Shown here: positions 6,985 to 12,843 of the stretch, one piece after another
Position numbering within the stretch: position 1 is the stretch's first letter
Layout: each line of letters starts with the position of its first letter
Assembly: GCF_049701175.1 (NCBI RefSeq)
Contig: NZ_JBNATW010000044.1
Coordinates: 1 to 12,843 of the forward strand
DNA: 12,843 bases
Source: Thermovenabulum sp049701175
GTDB lineage: Bacteria > Bacillota > Thermosediminibacteria > Thermosediminibacterales > Thermosediminibacteraceae
Reading direction: 5' to 3'
Notes under the pieces: generated by a model
Seen by the model: only the letters and a program-made list of their open reading frames with translations
What the model was told of the DNA's origin: nothing
Database searches by the model: none
Position numbers and translations under genes: made by a program

Positions 6985-8066
6985 CTGTCACCACCCCGTA
7001 GTTCCAATAAAGCATCTGCCAAAACGAGCGCTACCATTGATTCGGCTACTACGGCAGCAGAGCCTACAGCACAAATATCTGACCTTTCAGTCTGGGCTCT
7101 GCACTCTTTTTTTGTTACTATGTTTACTGAAGGCAGAGGATTTTGGAGTGTAGGTATTGGCTTCATAGCAGCTCTTAAAAAAATAATTTCTCCATTGCTC
7201 ATTCCCCCTTCAATACCTCCAGCTTTATTAGAACTCCTTTTTGATATTAAAATGGGATCAAGGGCCTCTCTTCCCGAAACTTCTGCCAATTTAAACCCCA
7301 TTCCAATTTCAACCCCTTTTACTCCAGGTATGCTCATTACTGCCGCTGCCAATCGTGCATCAAGCCTCCTATCCCAATGCACGTAACTTCCAAGACCTAT
7401 CGGAACATTTAATGCAGCAACCTCAAAAATACCCCCTAATGTGTCTCCCTTTTCCCGTGCATCATCTATGAGCTTTTTCATTTGCTCGGAAGCTAAAGTA
7501 TCCGGGCAACGTACCTCTGAAGACTCTGCAAGTAGAAAAAGTTTTTTTGCAACATTTTCATCGTACATTCTCTCATCCATTGGCGGCAAGTCAGCTGAGA
7601 TTTGCCCGATCTGGGTAACCCAGCTTATCACTTCAATGCCTTCTTTATATAAAAGCTTTTTTGCAAAATAACCGCATGCAACTCGTGCTGCAGTTTCTCG
7701 CGCGCTTGCCCGCTCCGCTACTGGACGGCAATCCTCAAATCCATATTTGATCATTCCTGGTAAATCGGCATGGCCGGGTCGGGGTGCTACGATGGGTATA
7801 TATTTATCCTTCCAATTGACATAATCCTTATTGGGGATAAATACAGCAATCGGAGCACCGGTAGTTTTTCCTGCTATAACTCCTGATGTAATTTGAACCT
7901 CGTCATCTTCAATCTTAGCCCGTCCTCCCCTGCCGTAGCCTTTTCTCCTCCTTGAAAGTTCTAAAGAAAGCTCTTTTTCATCCACTTCTATCCCAGCTGG
8001 CATTCCTTCTAAGATTGCAATAATTCCTGGACCATGGGACTCCCCTGCCGTAATAAACCTCAACAT
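6978..8066 (-). CDS. aroC: Chorismate synthase
   Basis: The enzyme makes chorismate from 5-enolpyruvylshikimate 3-phosphate with reduced FMN, the last common step of aromatic synthesis. The 362-residue product has the family signatures GESHGPG (8-14, His11), RPGHADL (96-102), ERASARETAARV (118-129) and, near the C-terminus, GGIEGGMSNGE. Length is normal for the bacterial monofunctional type (about 360-390). No flavin reductase domain is present, so reduced flavin must come from elsewhere. ATG 8064-8066 was chosen because family members start MLRFxTAGESHG; a GTG at 8075 is in frame and would add three residues. The gene overlaps the end of aroE by 7 bases and the start of aroKB by 7 bases. Confidence 0.95.
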   Translation of the reverse strand: MLRFITAGESHGPGIIAILEGMPAGIEVDEKELSLELSRRRKGYGRGGRAKIEDDEVQITSGVIAGKTTGAPIAVFIPNKDYVNWKDKYIPIVAPRPGHADLPGMIKYGFEDCRPVAERASARETAARVACGYFAKKLLYKEGIEVISWVTQIGQISADLPPMDERMYDENVAKKLFLLAESSEVRCPDTLASEQMKKLIDDAREKGDTLGGIFEVAALNVPIGLGSYVHWDRRLDARLAAAVMSIPGVKGVEIGMGFKLAEVSGREALDPILISKRSSNKAGGIEGGMSNGEIIFLRAAMKPIPTLQNPLPSVNIVTKKECRAQTERSDICAVGSAAVVAESMVALVLADALLELRGGDRW

Positions 8067-8950
8067 CCCAACCACCAGCTTCCGATTTTTTCTGTTAATG
8101 CATCCTTCATAGTTTTTACCGGAGCGGGTTTACCGGTAAAAATTTCAAAGGCATAAACTCCCTGCCAAAGCAATACATCTATACCGCTTACCACTATATA
8201 ACCCATTTTTTGAGCTTTCAAATAGAGTTTTCCCGGCTTTTCGCTGTAGCTGAGATCGCAAAACATTTTGTCTTTTGCATCACATTTTTCAATAATTGGC
8301 TCAAATAGTAAAGCACCTTCTTCCGGGATACAATTAACGATGAGTTCTGCATCTTCGAAAGCCTTTTGAAGTTTATCCCCTTCTTCTAAATTCAACACGT
8401 TCCATTTTACATTTTTAAAATTTTGTCCCATAGTTTTGGCTAATTCTTCTGCTTTATACATGGTGCGATTAATAATTGAAATGGTCTTTACCCCAAAAGA
8501 TGCAAGGGCTGCAGCACACCCTGCAGCTGCTCCCCCTGCACCCAGAATAATCGATGAACTTATTTTGATTTCATTTCCCACTTTTTCAGATAAAGCTTTC
8601 AAAAGACCGGGCCCATCAGTGTTATAACCGTAAGGTTTTGATTCCGTACCTTCACGGTGAAATACGACGGTGTTCACCGCACCACATTTTTGGGCAAAAT
8701 CATCCACTTCGCTGCAAAGCTTATAAACATCAGACTTATAAGGCATTGTTACGTTAAAACCTCTCATTTTCTGGGATGCGTGAAAAAAGAAGTCACTTAA
8801 ATGTTCCTTCGGTATAGGAATTGCCTCATACCTCCAGGATAGACCAGCGCTTTTTAGGGCAGCATTTTGCATAATAGGAGAAAAGGTCTTATGAAGCGGC
8901 CATCCGATTACCGCAAGTTCAGGCATTTCATTAAGTTCCAATTTCACCAT
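8060..8950 (-). CDS. aroE: Shikimate dehydrogenase (NADP-dependent)
   Basis: The enzyme reduces 3-dehydroshikimate to shikimate. The 296-residue protein has the substrate domain with the shikimate-binding stretch HKTFSPIMQNAA (usual HSxSP, so the first Ser is Thr), NVTMPYK with the catalytic Lys, GAVNTV, and GYNTDGPG with the conserved Asp. The nucleotide domain has the glycine loop GAGGAAAGCAAALA and then INRTMYKAEEL, where NRT after strand 2 favours NADP. The C-terminus carries the usual GIDVLLWQGVYAFEIFTG. ATG 8950 follows AGGGTGA by about 8 bases. It starts 12 bases after the aroA stop and overlaps aroC by 7 bases. Confidence 0.95.
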   Translation of the reverse strand: MVKLELNEMPELAVIGWPLHKTFSPIMQNAALKSAGLSWRYEAIPIPKEHLSDFFFHASQKMRGFNVTMPYKSDVYKLCSEVDDFAQKCGAVNTVVFHREGTESKPYGYNTDGPGLLKALSEKVGNEIKISSSIILGAGGAAAGCAAALASFGVKTISIINRTMYKAEELAKTMGQNFKNVKWNVLNLEEGDKLQKAFEDAELIVNCIPEEGALLFEPIIEKCDAKDKMFCDLSYSEKPGKLYLKAQKMGYIVVSGIDVLLWQGVYAFEIFTGKPAPVKTMKDALTEKIGSWWLGC

Positions 8951-8962
8951 AATCCAATCACC

Positions 8963-10249
8963 CTATTCACTTACTTTTCCCAGAGTTTCAAAAAAGTCGG
9001 GAAAAGATATTTTTACGCATTCCGCGTTTTTTATTTTTGATACCCCAGGTATCGACAGCGCTGCCACAGCCATGGCCATAGCAATCCTGTGGTCGCCAAA
9101 GCTTTCCACCTCAGCGGGCTTCAGGGACCTGCCACCCCGGATTATCAGGCCGTCTTCCAGTTCCGTCACGTCAGCTCCAAACCTCCTTAAATTGTCTGCA
9201 ATCGCTTTTATCCTGTCGCTTTCCTTTACTCTTAGCTCCCCCGCATCCCTTATTACCGTCTCACCTTCAGCAAAGGCAGCCGCTACGGCAATCACCGGAA
9301 TTTCGTCTATGAGCCTCGGTATGATTTCACCTTCTATCGTTGTACCGCAAAGCCCATTTCCTTTGATAAACAGATTGGCAACTTTTTCGCCGTTTTGAAT
9401 CCTCTCATCATGTATTTTTATATCGCAGCCCATTTTTCTGAGCACATCGATTATACCCGTGCGGGTGGGGTTAATGCCCACATCCTTTATCAAAAGTTCG
9501 GAATCCTCATTTATGGCAGCAGCCACCATGAAGAAGGCCGCCGACGATATATCCCCCGGCACCGTCACTCGCCCCGCGCTAAGTTTATCCACCGGGGTCA
9601 GTCTGACCTCGCCGTCAGCTGCGGAAATCCTGCTTCCAAAGTGCGCCAGCATTATTTCGGTATGGTCGCGGGTTTTGTGCTTTTCTATTACGGTAGTTTC
9701 ACCTTCAGCGTAAAGCCCGGCCAGCAGTATTGCCGACTTTACTTGGGCGCTGGCCACCGGAAGCTCGTACCGAATTCCCCTTAGGCGGCCCCCTCTTATG
9801 GTGAGGGGAGCGTACTTGCCTCCGCATGCCCCTTCAATAACGGCTCCCATCATGCTCAAGGGCTCCACTACCCTGCCCATGGGCCTCTTCAAGAGGGACT
9901 CGTCCCCGGTAATGGTGGCTTCAAAACTCTGACCCGCCAATATCCCCGAAAGGAGCCTTATTGTCGTCCCGGAGTTGCCCGCGTAAAGGGGACCGTCGGG
10001 CTTTTTCAAACCTCTAAGCCCCCTTCCATTTATTACTAATTTATCAGGTGCATCAAAGCGAATATCTATACCCATTTTTCTAAAGCATTCCACGGTGCTG
10101 AGACAATCGTCAGCCGGGAGAAACCGCTCTACTTCAGTCACACCTTCCGCAATGGCTCCAAGCATTACGCTTCTGTGGGATATGGATTTATCCGGTGGAG
10201 CTGTAATCTCCCCTTTAATTCTCCTTTTACCTTCCAGTATCGCATCCAA
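8963..10249 (-). CDS. aroA: 3-phosphoshikimate 1-carboxyvinyltransferase (EPSP synthase)
   Basis: The enzyme joins phosphoenolpyruvate to shikimate 3-phosphate, step 6 of the pathway. Counting from the TTG start, visible motifs are DKSISHR (20-26), GNSGTT (91-96) followed by IRLLSGILAG, RPMGR (122-126), ASAQVKSA (166-173), and toward the C-terminus LIDEIPV, RVKESDRI and FGDHRIAMA. GNSGTTIRLL instead of GNAGTAMRPL places it with the Gram-positive type rather than the E. coli type. The start is uncertain. TTG 10249 has a strong GGGAGGG nine bases upstream; ATG 10258 and ATG 10267 are in frame but have that site too close or inside. Either way the gene begins within the end of tyrA. GC content is high, about 63% in 9541-9600. 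Confidence 0.94.
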   Translation of the reverse strand: MDAILEGKRRIKGEITAPPDKSISHRSVMLGAIAEGVTEVERFLPADDCLSTVECFRKMGIDIRFDAPDKLVINGRGLRGLKKPDGPLYAGNSGTTIRLLSGILAGQSFEATITGDESLLKRPMGRVVEPLSMMGAVIEGACGGKYAPLTIRGGRLRGIRYELPVASAQVKSAILLAGLYAEGETTVIEKHKTRDHTEIMLAHFGSRISAADGEVRLTPVDKLSAGRVTVPGDISSAAFFMVAAAINEDSELLIKDVGINPTRTGIIDVLRKMGCDIKIHDERIQNGEKVANLFIKGNGLCGTTIEGEIIPRLIDEIPVIAVAAAFAEGETVIRDAGELRVKESDRIKAIADNLRRFGADVTELEDGLIIRGGRSLKPAEVESFGDHRIAMAMAVAALSIPGVSKIKNAECVKISFPDFFETLGKVSE

Positions 10250-11126
10250 AGCCTTCATCCCTCCCATTCATGTAGTCTCGAGCCTTGTAAAAGATCCTTT
10301 TTATATCTTGAACACTTGCTAACTCTATGGCTGCCTCCAGCTCATCGAGCTGCCTTTTATAAATGGATATCATTTTCAAAACTTCATCCCTGTTCGTAAG
10401 CAAAATATCTACCCATATTCCAGTAGAGGAGGAAGCAATGCGGGTAGTATCTTTATACCCCTTCCCCGCCAATTTTAAGTAATATCCGCTGTGGTCGAAC
10501 TCTCTCACTGCATTCACCAGACTGGTAGCTACAACCTGCGGCAGGTGGCTAATTGCAGCCACTATCCTGTCATGCTCTTCAGGGGGCATTATATAAGGAA
10601 CCGCACCGATTTTCAAAATCAATGACTTCAGAGTCTCAACAGTTTCCGGGGAAGTTTCAGCGGTAGGCGTCAATATATACGGGCTCTTTGAAAAAAGGTC
10701 GGCCCGGCTAAAATCGTAGCCGCTATAATGGGATCCTGCCATTGGATGTCCTCCCACAAAATCCACACCTTCAGGTAGCACCTCTTTCATGGAATTTACC
10801 ACAAACCTTTTGGTGCTGCCCGTATCGGTCAAGATAGCACCTTTTTTAACAAATGGTGCCAGCTTCCTCACAACCGGCACGATGCTCAATACCGGCGTGC
10901 AGATGAATACTACATCTGCCTTTTTTAATGCTTGAAAACAGATTTCATCCTGACTATTTATATTAAAGCTGTCTTCCGAAACAACCCCTTCGCTCACAGC
11001 TGCTGAAAGAGCTTCGCCATCGGCATCAATACCCAGCACCTCAAATCCCTTAGCCCTAAAAGCTCTGGCCAGCGATCCTCCTATAATTCCCAGCCCTGCT
11101 ACCGCAATTATTAAGGATTCTTTCAA
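10227..11126 (-). CDS. tyrA: Prephenate dehydrogenase
   Basis: The enzyme oxidatively decarboxylates prephenate to 4-hydroxyphenylpyruvate, the committed step to tyrosine. The 299 residues comprise an NAD-binding domain with GLGIIGGSLA (11-20) and Asp34 after strand 2, which favours NAD over NADP. The catalytic region follows: STKRFV (104-109), GGHPMAGSHYSG (125-136), SHLPQ (193-197) and DTTRIASSS (226-234). There is no C-terminal ACT domain of the kind found in Bacillus TyrA, so feedback by tyrosine is not evident here. The start is a TTG at 11124-11126, supported by GGGAGGAG six bases upstream inside the last codons of aroF. It abuts the aroF stop with no spacer, and its last codons overlap aroA. 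Confidence 0.94.
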   Translation of the reverse strand: MKESLIIAVAGLGIIGGSLARAFRAKGFEVLGIDADGEALSAAVSEGVVSEDSFNINSQDEICFQALKKADVVFICTPVLSIVPVVRKLAPFVKKGAILTDTGSTKRFVVNSMKEVLPEGVDFVGGHPMAGSHYSGYDFSRADLFSKSPYILTPTAETSPETVETLKSLILKIGAVPYIMPPEEHDRIVAAISHLPQVVATSLVNAVREFDHSGYYLKLAGKGYKDTTRIASSSTGIWVDILLTNRDEVLKMISIYKRQLDELEAAIELASVQDIKRIFYKARDYMNGRDEGFGCDTGR

Positions 11127-12140
11127 TTATATTCTCCTCCCAACTATAGGGGCAATTTTTTTGAGTTCTTCGCACAGCAGCATGAAATTTTCCGGTTTAA
11201 GTGACTGTGGACCATCAGACAGTGCTTCCTGGGGGTTGGGATGAACTTCTATTATCAATCCATCGGCACCCGCAGCCAGAGCTGCTCTGCTCATAGGTGT
11301 TACCCAGCGCCAATGGCCCGTGCCATGGCTGGGATCTACTATTACGGGCAGGTGGCTGATGTGCTTTATAATCGGCACTGCGCTAAGGTCCAAGGTATTC
11401 CTGGTCATCGGCTCGAAGGTTCTTATTCCTCTTTCACAAAGGATTACCTTAAAATTACCCTCATTCATGATGTACTCGGCGGCATTCAACCATTCCTCGA
11501 TGGTAGCGGATATTCCCCTCTTCAAGAGCACCGGTTTTTCTGTTCTGCCCACCGCCTTGAGCAGCTGGAAATTCTGCATATTGCGGGCTCCTATCTGCAG
11601 TATATCGGCGTATTCGGCCACCATTTCTACCGCTTCCGTGCTGATCACTTCGGTCACAACGGGAAGTCCGGTTCTTTCCCTGGCTTCAGCCAGAATTTTT
11701 AAGCCTTCTTCACCCAGCCCTTGGAAGGAATAAGGCGAAGTCCTGGGTTTGAATGCCCCTCCTCGGAGAACTTTAGCGCCGCACTTTTTCACTATTTCGG
11801 CGGCCTCAAGGAGCTGCTCCCTGCTTTCCACAGCACAGGGACCGGCCATGATGACGAATTCGTCACTCCCTATAAGCACATCACCCACTTTTATCACGGT
11901 AGGTTCGGGACGAAAGGTGCGGCTTGCAAGTTTATACGGCTCCATTATAGGCACGGTTTTTTCGACACCCTCCATAAGTTCTATAGGCTTGTCTGCCAGC
12001 TTCCGGCGGTCTCCTATTACACCGATTATGGTAACATCTGAGCCTTTTGAAATGTGAACCCCGAGCCCCGCATTTTCAACTACCTCGCATACTTTTTTTA
12101 TCTGATCATCAGTGGCGTTTTTCTGCATTACTATAATCAA
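11127..12140 (-). CDS. aroF: DAHP synthase, type I-beta with N-terminal ferredoxin-like regulatory domain
   Basis: The enzyme condenses phosphoenolpyruvate and erythrose 4-phosphate, the entry step of the pathway. The 337-residue protein closely parallels Thermotoga maritima DAHP synthase. A ferredoxin-like domain spans about residues 1-67 (with VHISKGSD) and is followed by PYKLASRTF. The barrel has GPCAVES (100-106, metal-ligand Cys102), VLRGGAFKPRTSPYSFQG, QIGARNMQNF, LLKRG, CERGIRTF, VDPSHGTGH and EVHPNP. In characterised homologues the N-terminal domain mediates tyrosine/phenylalanine inhibition, so similar control is likely. The TTG at 12138-12140 is chosen because GGAGGG (12153-12148) sits 7 bases upstream and the protein then starts IIVMQK like its relatives; the in-frame ATG 12155 lacks a ribosome binding site. 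It is the first intact gene after the T-box. Confidence 0.94.
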   Translation of the reverse strand: MIIVMQKNATDDQIKKVCEVVENAGLGVHISKGSDVTIIGVIGDRRKLADKPIELMEGVEKTVPIMEPYKLASRTFRPEPTVIKVGDVLIGSDEFVIMAGPCAVESREQLLEAAEIVKKCGAKVLRGGAFKPRTSPYSFQGLGEEGLKILAEARERTGLPVVTEVISTEAVEMVAEYADILQIGARNMQNFQLLKAVGRTEKPVLLKRGISATIEEWLNAAEYIMNEGNFKVILCERGIRTFEPMTRNTLDLSAVPIIKHISHLPVIVDPSHGTGHWRWVTPMSRAALAAGADGLIIEVHPNPQEALSDGPQSLKPENFMLLCEELKKIAPIVGRRI

Positions 12141-12196
12141 GGTCAATCCCTCCATTTACAGGCTGTCAATAGTCGTGTTTTTGTATACATTGTCGT

Positions 12197-12430
12197 TTAC
12201 TTTTTCAAAACTTCATCTTGCCAATGGCCCTCGACTTCCAGGAAAAAGACATACTCGCCAAATGCCCTCCTTGAAGGCCTGGATTCTATTTTAGTAAGGT
12301 TTAAATTTTCTCGAGCAAAAAAACCAAGTATTTTGTAGAGGCTGCCGGGCTTGTTTTCAGCAGCAAATACTAAAGATGTCCTGTCATTACCCGTAGGTGC
12401 AGTATCCTCACTGGATAAAATGATAAAAAA
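12197..12430 (-). pseudogene. pheA: Prephenate dehydratase remnant: C-terminal ACT domain only
   Basis: An open frame without a start codon encodes FIILSSEDTAPTG, TSLVFAAENKPGSLYKILG and NLTKIESRPSRRAFGEYVFF, ending at TAA 12197-12199. This is the phenylalanine-binding ACT domain of prephenate dehydratase, with the KPGSLY (GALV-type) and ESRP motifs intact. The whole catalytic domain, roughly 190 residues, is missing. The frame begins in the T-run of the T-box terminator, as if a deletion joined that run to the TTTTATCATT coding for FIIL. No ATG, GTG or TTG with a ribosome binding site precedes the domain, so it is probably untranslated. The TAA lies 56 bases before the aroF TTG start. Another pheA elsewhere in the genome would be needed for phenylalanine prototrophy. 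Confidence 0.88.
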
Positions 12431-12453
12431 ACTCGCCCCAAAAAGGGGCGAGT
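12425..12453 (-). terminator. T-box-controlled intrinsic terminator
   Basis: ACTCGCCCC (12453-12445) and GGGGCGAGT (12439-12431) form a perfect 9-bp stem with a TTTTT loop, followed by a T-run to 12425. The 5' arm is shared with the T-box antiterminator. The T-run merges with the codons of the truncated pheA. Confidence 0.93.
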
Positions 12454-12673
12454 AGTTTCCCGCGGTACCACCCTGATTGATTTATCAGGGGTAAAACCCC
12501 ATGATAAACCCACTCTTTTCCCTGTAACGTGAGGAGAACGGCACAGCCTAATCGGGTATACCTTTCAGCCTGCAGCTCTGGGAATGTACTTCACCGTATG
12601 AGCTTACCAGTTCGCACCAACCACCGGCTCTCTTAAAAGCCCAAACGGTTACTCTTTCCCTCATCGCCTTTTT
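12425..12673 (-). promoter_or_regulatory. T-box leader (tRNA-sensing), probable Tyr specifier UAC
   Basis: The leader holds every T-box landmark. Stem I is closed by CGATGAGG pairing with CCTCACG, and carries an AGTA box at 12653-12650. The specifier region reads GGTGAAGTACATTCC (12595-12581); UAC at 12588-12586, followed by A, is the best specifier and codes Tyr. UUC (Phe) two bases on is a weaker alternative. Stem III is a perfect hairpin (12508-12481). The T-box AGGGTGGTACCGCG is at 12474-12461, and the terminator follows. The UGGU bulge fits a tRNA with discriminator A, which suits tRNA-Tyr or tRNA-Phe but not tRNA-Trp. Uncharged tRNA should stabilise the antiterminator and allow transcription of aroF to aroQ. 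Confidence 0.93.
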
Positions 12674-12743
12674 GTAGTATATTATTTTAGAGCTTGTAAA
12701 AGATGACTTTTTATAAAGGTAAAATAAAAAATGTTTAGGAAAA

Positions 12744-12772
12744 ATTATAATATCGATTTGAAGTTATGTCAA
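12744..12772 (-). promoter_or_regulatory. Perfect-consensus sigma-A promoter of the aromatic operon
   Basis: On the minus strand TTGACA (12772-12767) and TATAAT (12749-12744) are exact consensus hexamers with a 17-base spacer. The start site should fall near 12737, about 65 bases before T-box stem I. A maximal promoter with control left to attenuation is typical of T-box operons. Confidence 0.85.
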
Positions 12773-12792
12773 TAAGTTCAGAAAAATTTGTT

Positions 12793-12839
12793 ATCCGTCT
12801 GTGATATTGTCAGGGTGAAATCCATCTGAGAAAATGTCA
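12793..12839 (-). repeat. Imperfect 20-bp direct repeats upstream of the promoter
   Basis: Two copies beginning TGACA and ending CAGAyGGAT (12839-12820 and 12812-12793) match at about 16 of 20 positions, 27 bases apart. The -35 TTGACA (12772) starts a third, poorer match. Tandem short repeats of this type can be regulator sites or the multi-repeat end of an IS21-like element; the window ends before this can be decided. Confidence 0.4.
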
Positions 12840-12843
12840 GTAT

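Noticed and set aside
9395..9784. Long plus-strand open frames opposite aroA (also 11241-11733 and 11721-12057 opposite aroF)
   Set aside because: The minus strand carries unambiguous enzyme motifs throughout. These frames have no family features and result from high GC.
12054..12338. Plus-strand open frame of 94 codons opposite the pheA remnant
   Set aside because: The opposite strand encodes a clear ACT domain; the plus-strand product looks like nothing known and has no ribosome binding site.
12197..12430. A free-standing ACT-domain regulatory protein
   Set aside because: No start codon or ribosome binding site lies at the domain edge, and the frame begins inside the terminator T-run, so a deletion remnant is simpler.
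1..12843. CRISPR array, tRNA or rRNA genes, transposase genes
   Set aside because: I saw no regularly spaced repeats, no tRNA- or rRNA-like sequence, and no transposase motifs. The only structured RNA is the T-box leader.

Overview
The window looks like chromosomal DNA of a low- to mid-GC Firmicute of the class Clostridia, probably a thermophilic anaerobe. The basis is the protein style, the tyrosine-type T-box leader, AGGAGG-type ribosome binding sites with many TTG starts, and a Thermotoga-like DAHP synthase and AroKB fusion. The exact genus is inference.

Left part (1-4956), AT-rich and largely eroded. A rightward rhomboid protease gene (145-874) is broken by one extra T in a T9 run and also has Arg in place of the first Gly of its catalytic GxSG motif. 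It is followed by an apparently intact ClpP-like SDH-family protease gene (908-1723). Leftward on the minus strand lie an intact YgjP-type zinc metallopeptidase (1821-2492), a small fossil resembling a YbaK aminoacyl-tRNA deacylase (about 1729-1815), and a SNF2 helicase pseudogene (2637-3677) with a TGA stop and a 13-codon deletion. The first codons of what looks like a DUF499 ATPase gene (3674-3733) abut that pseudogene. Together these suggest a collapsed helicase/ATPase defence island. After about 380 bases of AT-rich intergenic DNA, a rightward MFS transporter gene (4123-4956) keeps an open frame but appears to have lost its four central membrane segments.

Right part (4886-12772) is one leftward aromatic amino acid operon. 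A perfect sigma-A promoter (12744-12772) drives a full T-box leader with a probable UAC (Tyr) specifier and a strong terminator. The order is then pheA remnant (ACT domain only), aroF, tyrA, aroA, aroE, aroC, aroKB fusion, aroQ. These genes encode DAHP synthase, all steps from DAHP to chorismate, and the tyrosine branch. Phenylalanine synthesis from this operon is lost, because the prephenate dehydratase catalytic domain has been deleted right up to the T-box terminator. Most joints overlap by 4-23 bases or abut, so translation is probably coupled.

The most notable feature is the number of independent lesions: seven broken, truncated or internally shortened loci in 12.8 kb, several of them in-frame deletions, beside an almost intact biosynthetic operon. 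I did not find a convincing new functional system. The best candidates for follow-up are the pheA/T-box deletion, the DUF499-SNF2 scar and the T9 frameshift in the rhomboid gene.
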